Source of the DNA: Chloroflexota bacterium
Lineage (GTDB): Bacteria; Chloroflexota; Limnocylindria; Limnocylindrales; CSP1-4
Assembly: GCA_027457005.1 (NCBI GenBank)
Contig: DAIDTV010000123.1
Coordinates: 1-5,331 of the forward strand
DNA length: 5,331 nucleotides
Direction: 5' to 3'
The position numbers and the translations under genes are program-made. The notes below the pieces were generated by a model that was not told the DNA's origin, did not search any database, and was given only the letters and a program-made list of their open reading frames with translations. Positions within the stretch are counted from its first letter, which is position 1. Each line of letters opens with the position of its first letter. Shown here piece after piece: positions 1 to 5,331 of this stretch.

Positions 1-1481
1 GGCTGGGGCTTCTGCGGGAGGCGGCAGCCCTTGCCAGGCGGGCGGGCAGGCTCGACGACCTGATGCGCGCGTACGCCAACCAGACCACGCTCCTGGAGCT
101 CGGCTCCCGGCGATCAGAGGCGCTCGCGGTAGTGGACGAGGGGATCGCCGAGGCACGCCGCTGGGGGCAGGAGGCGGTCTACGGCGCGTTCCTCCGGGGC
201 AACGGCGGGGACACGCTCTTCGTGCTGGGCCGGTGGGCCGAGTCCGAGGCGATGTGCCACCAGGCGCTGGAATGGAGCCCGTCGGGCGTGGCCCGCTTCA
301 ACCCGCTGCTCTGGCTCACCTCGGTGCGCGTCGAGTCGGCGGCGGACGAGGAGGCCGGGAGGCTCCTGGGGCAGCTCCTCCTGCAGCAGGAGTCGGTGGC
401 GGATCCGCAGGGCATCGCGGACGTGCAGCGCGCCACGGTGAGCTTCGCGCTGTGGCGCGACGACGTGCAGGACGCGCGGCGCGCCGCGGAGCGTGGCTGG
501 TCGCAGGTATTGCGGAGCGACGACTGGGCCCAGACGGCCGCGGCAGCGTCGACGGCGGTGGAGGTGGCGGCCGCCGTGGCCGAGGCCGCCGTCGAGCGGC
601 GCGACCACGACGCGGTCGAGGAGGCACTGGCATGGGCCGACGGCGTCCTGGTGGAGGCGCAAGGCCGCGTGGAGGCGAGCGGCACCTCACCGGCACTGGG
701 CGCGAGGCGGGAAGCCGACCTGCACCTGGCGACGGCGCGCGCCCACCGGACGCGGATCGCCGGACCGTCGGACCCCGCCACCTGGGCGGACATCGCCGAG
801 CGGTGGGCGGCCGTGCCGAGCCCATACCGGGTGGCTCATGCGCGGTGGCGCGAGGCGGAGGCCGTGCTGCGGTCGCGGCCCGACACGCCCGGCGCGCGAG
901 TGGACAGGGCGCGGGCACGACAGGCGCTGCTCGAGGCGTGGCGGATCGCAGGGGACCTGGGTGCCGGGCCGCTGCGCCGGGAGCTCGCCCGGCTGGCGTC
1001 GCGTGCCCGGATCAGGCTGCCCGATGCAGAGGGGGCGGTGGCGCCGGAGCCCGCCCGGCCGGTCGCGGGGCCGGCGGAAGGTGCCGTGCCGGTTGAGGCG
1101 CCGCCGGCGAGTGTCCGTCCCGAGAGAGCCCTGCCGGAGCGAGCCCGCCCGGCCGGGGAGCGAACCGGTGCCGGGTCGACGGACGATCGCGACCGCCCGG
1201 GACTCGCGATGCGCCTCGCCGGACTGACCGGCCCGCCCGAGGTGGCTCCCGCCGATCCGTTCAACCTCAGCCCGCGAGAGGAGGAGGTCCTCGGGGTGCT
1301 TGCCGAGGGCCGCTCCAACCGGGAGATCGCGCAGCGGCTGTTCATCAGCGAGCGCACGGTGGCGGTGCACGTGGGCAACATCCTGGCGAAGCTCGGGGTC
1401 TCCGGCCGCGTCGAGGCCGCGACGGTGGCGTGGCGCCTGGGCCTGGGATCCGTGCCGCGCCCGCCGACGCGGAAGCCCTGA
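1..1481 (+). CDS. LuxR-family transcriptional regulator, C-terminal part (5' end outside window)
   Basis: This is the C-terminal part of a large LuxR-type DNA-binding regulator. The frame is open from base 3 through the ATG at 63 with no stop, and the residues before that ATG (LGLLREAAALARRAGRLDDL) continue the same amphipathic helices, so the ATG is internal and the gene starts upstream. Counting from base 3 the fragment is 492 residues. Residues about 1-335 are Ala/Glu/Arg-rich paired helices of the TPR-like kind that carry the sensory region in MalT/LAL-type regulators. Residues about 339-420 are a Pro/Ala/Arg-rich, probably disordered linker. Residues about 421-482 are a GerE helix-turn-helix, with SPREEEVL, SNREIAQRLFISERTVAVHV and ILAKLGV clearly readable. 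Family knowledge predicts an N-terminal AAA+ ATPase with a Walker A motif, but that part is not in the window. The inducer and target genes are unknown. It lies just upstream of the cupredoxin gene on the same strand but is separated from it by a hairpin, so regulation of that operon is possible but unproven. The stop codon is TGA at 1479-1481. Confidence 0.9.
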   Translation, partial: LGLLREAAALARRAGRLDDLMRAYANQTTLLELGSRRSEALAVVDEGIAEARRWGQEAVYGAFLRGNGGDTLFVLGRWAESEAMCHQALEWSPSGVARFNPLLWLTSVRVESAADEEAGRLLGQLLLQQESVADPQGIADVQRATVSFALWRDDVQDARRAAERGWSQVLRSDDWAQTAAAASTAVEVAAAVAEAAVERRDHDAVEEALAWADGVLVEAQGRVEASGTSPALGARREADLHLATARAHRTRIAGPSDPATWADIAERWAAVPSPYRVAHARWREAEAVLRSRPDTPGARVDRARARQALLEAWRIAGDLGAGPLRRELARLASRARIRLPDAEGAVAPEPARPVAGPAEGAVPVEAPPASVRPERALPERARPAGERTGAGSTDDRDRPGLAMRLAGLTGPPEVAPADPFNLSPREEEVLGVLAEGRSNREIAQRLFISERTVAVHVGNILAKLGVSGRVEAATVAWRLGLGSVPRPPTRKP

Positions 1482-1525
1482 AGCGCGAAGGACCCGCCCC
1501 CGAACCGTAGCCCGCGCTCGACCGT

Positions 1526-1549
1526 GCCCGGCGCGTCGCGCCGGCTTTT
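1526..1549 (+). terminator. GC-rich hairpin plus TTTT: candidate terminator or leader stem-loop
   Basis: CCGGCGCG (1528-1535), a central T, and CGCGCCGG (1537-1544) form a perfect inverted repeat. It folds into a stem of about 7 GC pairs with a 3-base loop, followed by C and then TTTT (1546-1549). It lies 45 bases after the LuxR stop codon, as an intrinsic terminator would. However, the T run is short and the hairpin ends only two bases before the GGAGAG ribosome binding site of the next gene. A transcript of the cupredoxin gene starting upstream would carry it too, so it may instead act as an attenuator or leader structure, or as a palindromic protein-binding site. I saw no convincing -35/-10 promoter between 1482 and 1527. 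Confidence 0.5.
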
Positions 1550-1550
1550 C

Positions 1551-1556
1551 GGAGAG
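1551..1556 (+). promoter_or_regulatory. Shine-Dalgarno GGAGAG deciding the cupredoxin start
   Basis: GGAGAG lies only one base before the ATG at 1558 but ten bases before the in-frame ATG at 1567. The spacing favours 1567 as the start codon. Either start gives essentially the same signal peptide, with three extra residues (MQL) if 1558 is used. Confidence 0.55.
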
Positions 1557-1566
1557 AATGCAGCTC

Positions 1567-2211
1567 ATGGAGACACGTGCTCGGTCCCCCTTCGGCCTGG
1601 TGGTCGTGCCCCTGGTCGCCTCTCTCGTGCTCGCCGCGGGCGCGTCCGCGGCCGCTCCCGGCTGGACGTACGTCCCGCCTGCGCCCACGCAGCAGGCGGT
1701 GGCCGCGGCGGCATCGGGCGCTCCCGGCGCATCCGGAGGCCCGGGCGCATCCGGAGGCCCGGCCGCATCCGGCGCTGCACCGGCCTCCGGCGCCCCCGCC
1801 GCGTCCGCGTCGGCCGGCGGAACCGCGAGCGGTGCGCCGTCGGTTGCGCCGTCCACGTCGGGTGCAGCCGCCGGCGGAACTGCCGCCAACGAGATCGATC
1901 TCGTCGAGACGTCCTCGCTGCAGATCACCAACCCGGGGGGCCAGGTGGTCAGCAGCATCACGGTCCAGAAGGGGCAGACCTACCACTTCAGGATCACGAA
2001 CACCGCCGGGTTCGTCCACAACTTCTACGTGGGCAAGGTCAGCGACCTGGAGGCCGGCAACATCGCGAACCTCACCGGCACGGGCGACTTCAGCTCCGGG
2101 ACGAAGGAGTTCGACTACACGTTCAGCGACACCAGCGCCCCGCTGGGCTTCGGGTGCATGGTGCCCGGCCACTACCAGGCCGGGATGAAGGGAACCTTCA
2201 CCATCCAGTGA
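1567..2211 (+). CDS. Secreted blue copper protein (cupredoxin, auracyanin/plastocyanin-like)
   Basis: This 214-residue exported type 1 copper protein is predicted to carry single electrons outside the cytoplasmic membrane. Residues 1-28 form a signal peptide: Arg residues at 4 and 6, a hydrophobic core (LVVVPLVASLVLAAG), then a signal peptidase I-like ASA-A site. There is no lipobox Cys. Residues about 39-107 are an Ala/Ser/Gly/Pro linker with short repeats, probably a flexible tether or spacer. Residues about 108-214 are the cupredoxin beta-sandwich. The copper ligands are complete: His151 in FVHNFYVG, then Cys197, His202 and Met207 in GCMVPGHYQAGMKG, followed by the closing strand TFTIQ. 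The Cys-x4-His-x4-Met spacing matches the auracyanin-type loop as I recall it. There is no second transmembrane segment, so the mature protein would be soluble or held at the cell surface by other means. It is the first gene of a likely operon with the AlaX and oxidoreductase genes. Its redox partner cannot be told from this window. The start at 1567 was chosen from ribosome-binding-site spacing; 1558 is the alternative. Confidence 0.9.
   Translation: METRARSPFGLVVVPLVASLVLAAGASAAAPGWTYVPPAPTQQAVAAAASGAPGASGGPGASGGPAASGAAPASGAPAASASAGGTASGAPSVAPSTSGAAAGGTAANEIDLVETSSLQITNPGGQVVSSITVQKGQTYHFRITNTAGFVHNFYVGKVSDLEAGNIANLTGTGDFSSGTKEFDYTFSDTSAPLGFGCMVPGHYQAGMKGTFTIQ
1726..1770 (+). repeat. 18-base in-frame tandem repeat in cupredoxin linker
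   Basis: Two exact 18-base copies (GGCGCATCCGGAGGCCCG at 1726-1743 and 1744-1761) are followed by a diverged partial third (from 1762). Each copy encodes GASGGP. The repeat keeps the frame and lies wholly within the low-complexity linker, so copy number could change linker length without harming the protein. Confidence 0.8.
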
Positions 2212-2237
2212 GCCTGGGTCGGCCCGGGTCGCGAGCC

Positions 2238-2242
2238 GGAGG
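2238..2242 (+). promoter_or_regulatory. Strong Shine-Dalgarno GGAGG for the AlaX gene
   Basis: GGAGG lies six bases before the ATG at 2249. This is close to ideal spacing and fixes the AlaX start. It is the best ribosome binding site in the window and lies in the 37-base gap after the cupredoxin stop codon. Confidence 0.8.
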
Positions 2243-2248
2243 CACACG

Positions 2249-3004
2249 ATGACCGACGCGATCTGCTACCGGGATGCCTACGCGCGGTCGTGCGAGGCGA
2301 CTGTCCAGGGGGTCGAGGCGACCCCGGACGGGTTGCTGATCACGCTCGACCGAACGGTTTTCTACCCGGGCGGGGGCGGCCAGCCGGCCGACGCCGGGAC
2401 GCTGCTGGCGCTGGACGAGGTGTGGGGCGGGCAGCGCTGGCAGGTGGCGAGCGCACGGAAGACCGGTGACGAGATCTTGCATCTGCTGGCGGGCAGCCAG
2501 CCCGGGGATGCCCCGGAGCCCGGTGCGAGGGTCCGGGTGGACATCGACTGGGAGCGCCGGCACCTCCTGATGCGCACCCACACGGCCCTCCATGCGCTGT
2601 GCGGGGTGGTCTGGCGTGACTACGGGGCGCAGGTGACCGGCGGGAACATGGAGCCCGGCGCGGGCCGCATGGACTTCGAGTTCGAGCGCATGTCCGGCGA
2701 GCTGGTCGGCGAGATCGAGGCGAAGGTGAACGCCGAGCTGGCGGCCGCGCGTGACATCCGCGTGCGCGTCCTGCCCCGCGATGAGGCGTTCGCGATCCCC
2801 GATCTGATCCGCACGAAGATCAACCTGCTGCCTCCCGGGATCACGGAGGTGCGCACGGTGGAGATCGTGGGCCTGGACCTGCAGGCCGACGGCGGGACCC
2901 ACGTGGCCAACACGCGCGAGGTCGGGCGGATCCGCGTCACCGGCTACGAGTCGAAGGGGCGGATCAACAAGCGGATCCGCCTCGAGATCGTGGACGCCGG
3001 GTGA
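2249..3004 (+). CDS. AlaX-type alanyl-tRNA editing protein
   Basis: This 251-residue protein is a stand-alone relative of the AlaRS editing domain. Members of the family hydrolyse wrongly charged Ser- or Gly-tRNA(Ala) in the cytoplasm. A small N-terminal beta-barrel half (residues 1-95) contains FYPGGGGQPADAG (38-50), the Gly-rich motif shared with AlaRS. The editing/zinc half follows: RTHTALHAL gives the HxxxH motif (His111, His115), then VTGGNMEPGAGRMDFEF (129-145), and QADGGTHVANTREVG (212-226) with His218. The canonical fourth site is Cys in CGGTH; here it is Asp214. The C-terminus ends in a short strand after KGRINKRIRLEIVD, with no oligomerisation domain and no aminoacylation domain, so the length fits the medium AlaX class. 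It lies 37 bases after the cupredoxin gene and 19 bases before the oxidoreductase gene, probably in one transcript. Whether it prefers Ser or Gly mischarged tRNA cannot be told from the sequence. Confidence 0.93.
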   Translation: MTDAICYRDAYARSCEATVQGVEATPDGLLITLDRTVFYPGGGGQPADAGTLLALDEVWGGQRWQVASARKTGDEILHLLAGSQPGDAPEPGARVRVDIDWERRHLLMRTHTALHALCGVVWRDYGAQVTGGNMEPGAGRMDFEFERMSGELVGEIEAKVNAELAAARDIRVRVLPRDEAFAIPDLIRTKINLLPPGITEVRTVEIVGLDLQADGGTHVANTREVGRIRVTGYESKGRINKRIRLEIVDAG

Positions 3005-3023
3005 CGGGCATACGGGGCGCCGC

Positions 3024-4127
3024 ATGAAGGTCGACCTCCCCGCCGGCAGCCCGCAGCCGACCGACGCGGCACGGCTGGCCCGGGCCGCGGAGGCGATCGG
3101 CCTCGACGCGATGTGGCTCGCCGAGACCGAGCACGAGCCGTTCGTGCTCGCGACGCTCGCCCTGGCGGCCACGAGCAGGATCGAGGTGGGAACGGGCATC
3201 GCGGTCGCGTTCGCCCGCAGCCCGGTCGTGCTCGCGCAGGCCGCTTTCGACCTCGCGGCGCTCTCCGGGGGGCGCTTCCAGCTGGGGCTCGGGACGCAGG
3301 TGCGCGCGCACGTGGAGCGGCGCTTCGGCATGCCCTGGACGGCGCCCGCGCCGCGCCTTGCCGAGTGGATCGCGGCGATCCATGCCGCGTGGGCCACGTG
3401 GCAGGACGGCGTGCCGTTCCGGGTCCGCTCGGAGCACCTGGATCTTTCGCTGATGCCGTCGTTCTTCAGCCCCCCGTCGCTGGCATTCGAGCCGCCCCCG
3501 GGGCGGCCCCGAATCCCCCTGTCGATCGCGGGGGTGGGGCCCGGTCTGGCGCATCTCGCCGGGCGCGTCGCGGACGGGTTCCAGGTCCACCCGTTCCACA
3601 CCGCGCGGTACCTGGCCGAGGTGCTCGAACCGGCGCTCGACGAGGGCTGGGCCGGGGCGACGCGGGAGGCCGTGAAGGGCGATGCCCCGCAACCATCCGC
3701 TGGGCACCCCGCGGCGCCTGTGCCGGGACCCGGGCCGCGGATCGAGCGCATCGTGCCGGTCTTCCTCGCGCCCACCGACGACGCCGCCATCCTCGAGCAG
3801 GTGCGGGCGCGGATCGCCTTCTACGCCTCGACCCCGACCTACCGCGGCGTGCTTGACCTCCACGATCGCGGGCATGTCGGCGAGCGGCTCGGGCGGCTGG
3901 CCGTGGCGGGTCGCTGGGACGAGATGGCCGCGCTGGTCGACGACGAGCTGCTGGCGCTGGTCGCGGTGGCCGGGCCGGCGGATGCACTGCCGGACGCCCT
4001 GGCCGCGCGCGTCGAAGGGCACGCGGACCGGGTCCTGCCGATCTTTCCATTCGAGCCCGATTCCGCGGGCGAGCTCCCGAACGCCCGGACCTGGGGCCGG
4101 CTCATCGGGACGCTGCGCGCGCTCTGA
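3024..4127 (+). CDS. F420-dependent LLM-class oxidoreductase (TIGR03617-like)
   Basis: This 367-residue protein is a luciferase-like TIM-barrel oxidoreductase expected to use reduced or oxidised coenzyme F420 in the cytoplasm. The substrate is unknown. Readable family blocks are GLDAMWLAETEHEPFVLATLA (residues 27-47, first 20 typical of the barrel start), VGTGIAVAFARSPVVLA (55-71), SGGRFQLGLGTQVRAHVERRFG (81-102; the H-x-ERRF block is typical of the MSMEG_2256 group), PRLAEWIAAIHAAWATWQ (110-127), LMPSFFSPP (143-151) and IAGVGPGLAHLAGRVADGF (168-186), followed by HPFHTARYL. It is somewhat longer than I recall for this family (low-to-mid 300s). A Pro/Gly-rich segment around residues 217-243 accounts for part of the excess. 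The start ATG has only a weak GGGG stretch upstream (3014-3017), consistent with translation as a downstream operon gene. It ends six bases from the stop codon of the opposite-strand gene. Confidence 0.88.
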   Translation: MKVDLPAGSPQPTDAARLARAAEAIGLDAMWLAETEHEPFVLATLALAATSRIEVGTGIAVAFARSPVVLAQAAFDLAALSGGRFQLGLGTQVRAHVERRFGMPWTAPAPRLAEWIAAIHAAWATWQDGVPFRVRSEHLDLSLMPSFFSPPSLAFEPPPGRPRIPLSIAGVGPGLAHLAGRVADGFQVHPFHTARYLAEVLEPALDEGWAGATREAVKGDAPQPSAGHPAAPVPGPGPRIERIVPVFLAPTDDAAILEQVRARIAFYASTPTYRGVLDLHDRGHVGERLGRLAVAGRWDEMAALVDDELLALVAVAGPADALPDALAARVEGHADRVLPIFPFEPDSAGELPNARTWGRLIGTLRAL

Positions 4128-4133
4128 CCCTGG

Positions 4134-5331
4134 CTAGGCGGTCGCGCGCTGGCCGCGATCGCCGGTGGCCGCCTTCAGCTCCTCCTCGATCTGCGTCACG
4201 CTGCGCAGGATCCCGACGCGCAGTCCATCGAGGTCCGCGGAGACCTTCCCGGTCACGCTCGTGATTGACGTGAGGCTCGCCTTCATCCCCTGGATCGCGG
4301 ACAGCTGGGTCCGTATCCCGTCAAGCGCGTGATCCACCGCCGCCACGTCGACCTCGACCGGCCGGTCCCGCATGGCATCGAGCGCGAAGATCCGGGCGAG
4401 CCGCACCGCGCACTCCAGGGGGAGCCGGTCGGGAGCGACAGGATCGAGCACGCACCAGACGTCCCGCCCGACGATGGCGAGCGGGTCCACGTTCGCCGGC
4501 GCGTGGAGGGGGGTGAAGACGATCACCGCCGCCTGCGCCGACCGGTTCTGCCGGGCGGCCGCGAGTTCCTCGATGACCTGCCGCGTGCTGATCGCCCGGT
4601 CCTTCGACTCGATCACCACCCGCAGGTCCGCACCGCGCGTGCGGCTCGGATCTACCGTGAGCACGAAGTCACCCTTCTTGGCCTTGATCGTCTCGCCCGG
4701 CAGCGTCCCCGTCCGCTCGACGGCGTCCCCCAGGCCGGCCGAGATCTCCCCCAGCAGTCCCTCGAGCACGTCCTCGAAGTCGATGCCCTTGGCCGCGGAC
4801 TTCGCGCGCTCCGACGCACGGGCATCGGCGACCTTCTCGAGCGCCTGGATGCGTCCCGCCAGGTCCTCGAACCCCTTCGAGATCTCGCTTCGGAACTGGT
4901 AGAGCGGCGACCCCATGCGGGTGGGGTCGAGCAACTGCGCCAGCCGGCTCCCGTCTCCGTCGAAGTACCGGCCGAGGAGGTCGTTCAAGCGTCCGATCGC
5001 GGAATCCCGGCGGCTCTCGTCGAACAGGTCCGCGACGAGCTTTCGCAGCGCGCCCTGGTCACCCAGGAAGCGCTCGAGCGTCCGTGGCAGCTTCCCGCCA
5101 TCCTCCGAGAACGTGTCGCGGAGCGCCTGCGCCAGCGCCAGGCCGGCCCGCTCGTTCCGCTCGTCGACCTGCGCCACGAGCCGCCCGAACTCCTTCTCGA
5201 TGACGTCGACGTTCACCGTGAGCCCGGCGTCCCGTACGGCGAGCAGGCCGATCCGGAGTGCGCGTTCGACGACCTCCGGCCGGTCCGGCTCCGCTCGCTC
5301 GGCGACGAACCGGACGAGGTCCGGGTCCGTC
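4134..5331 (-). CDS. Helical protein with PD-(D/E)XK nuclease-like core (5' end outside window)
   Basis: I do not recognise a named family. A 360-residue version starting at the GTG at 5214-5216 is possible, but the frame stays open to base 5331 and adds 38 residues of protein-like sequence (DPDLVRFVAERAEPDRPEVV, then ERALRIGLLAVRDAGLT). No Shine-Dalgarno precedes the GTG, so it is probably an internal Val and the gene starts beyond the window. Numbering from base 5330, residues about 1-140 are charged helices. Residues about 150-181 form a coiled-coil-like helix. Residues about 182-275 resemble a restriction-endonuclease-like fold: GIDFEDVLEGLL (Glu186), KKGDF (Asp221), VVIESK (Glu241-x-Lys243), a helix, then the strand AAVIVF. 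The C-terminal 70 residues form another long helix. A core of this kind between coils recalls RmuC and DUF2130 proteins, but I see no membrane segment. A DNA-processing role is inference only. The stop is TAG (CTA at 4134-4136). Confidence 0.8.
   Translation of the reverse strand, partial: TDPDLVRFVAERAEPDRPEVVERALRIGLLAVRDAGLTVNVDVIEKEFGRLVAQVDERNERAGLALAQALRDTFSEDGGKLPRTLERFLGDQGALRKLVADLFDESRRDSAIGRLNDLLGRYFDGDGSRLAQLLDPTRMGSPLYQFRSEISKGFEDLAGRIQALEKVADARASERAKSAAKGIDFEDVLEGLLGEISAGLGDAVERTGTLPGETIKAKKGDFVLTVDPSRTRGADLRVVIESKDRAISTRQVIEELAAARQNRSAQAAVIVFTPLHAPANVDPLAIVGRDVWCVLDPVAPDRLPLECAVRLARIFALDAMRDRPVEVDVAAVDHALDGIRTQLSAIQGMKASLTSITSVTGKVSADLDGLRVGILRSVTQIEEELKAATGDRGQRATA

Noticed and set aside
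1300..1557. Upstream extension of the cupredoxin frame to an ATG at 1300
   Set aside because: The extension overlaps the LuxR helix-turn-helix in another frame, is Arg/Ala-rich, and would bury the signal peptide inside the protein.
1567..1660. Lipoprotein signal for the cupredoxin
   Set aside because: There is no Cys near the end of the hydrophobic segment; the ASA-A sequence suits signal peptidase I.
687..1961. Long minus-strand open frame of 424 codons
   Set aside because: It lies antisense to the LuxR helix-turn-helix and to the cupredoxin signal and linker, both of which carry clear family motifs. Its translation is low-complexity Ala/Pro/Asp followed by Arg/Gly-rich sequence with no domain.
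2198..3790. Minus-strand open frame of 530 codons
   Set aside because: It covers the AlaX gene and much of the oxidoreductase gene on the opposite strand. The product is Arg/Ala/Pro/Ser-rich without motifs, as expected of a shadow frame in very GC-rich DNA.
4155..4162. GCGATCGC palindrome (HIP1-like octamer)
   Set aside because: A single copy inside a coding region of GC-rich DNA is expected by chance; the stretch shows no other cyanobacterial feature.
4128..4180. Possible bidirectional terminator between the convergent genes
   Set aside because: The short GC palindromes here do not form a clean stem with a T run on either strand.
1..5331. Defence island, mobile element or CRISPR array
   Set aside because: There is no transposase, integrase, terminal inverted repeat, spaced direct repeat or toxin-antitoxin pair. 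The single nuclease-like protein is not enough to claim a defence system.

Overview
This window is very GC-rich chromosomal DNA, which is why nearly every frame is open for long stretches. It suggests a high-GC Gram-positive-like bacterium that makes coenzyme F420. A Chloroflexota lineage or an actinobacterium fits best. The pointers are an F420-type luciferase-like oxidoreductase, an auracyanin-like secreted blue copper protein with a long Ala/Ser/Gly/Pro linker, and a large helical-repeat LuxR regulator. The lineage is inferred from gene content only; there is no rRNA or other marker gene here.

Layout: five protein genes fill almost the whole window. (1) Positions 1-1481, plus strand: the C-terminal part of a large LuxR-type regulator, with a helical-repeat region, a Pro/Ala-rich linker and a GerE helix-turn-helix. 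It begins before the window. (2) A 76-85 base gap holds a strong GC hairpin followed by TTTT. (3) Positions 1567-2211, plus: an exported cupredoxin with a complete His-Cys-His-Met copper site. (4) Positions 2249-3004, plus: an AlaX-type alanyl-tRNA editing protein with Asp where the family's zinc-binding Cys is expected. (5) Positions 3024-4127, plus: an F420-dependent LLM-class oxidoreductase. (6) Positions 4134-5331, minus: a helical protein with a PD-(D/E)XK nuclease-like core. It meets the oxidoreductase tail to tail with only six bases between the stop codons, and its reading frame stays open to the window end.

The cupredoxin, AlaX and oxidoreductase genes are co-directional with gaps of 37 and 19 bases and are probably co-transcribed, but their functions (periplasmic or surface electron transfer, tRNA quality control, F420-linked redox chemistry) do not form an obvious pathway. 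This looks like a compact housekeeping operon, not a mobile or defence island. I saw no RNA gene, insertion sequence, CRISPR array or attachment site, and no gap over 300 bases. The items most worth a second look are the uncharacterised nuclease-like protein, the altered AlaX zinc site and the hairpin next to the cupredoxin ribosome binding site.
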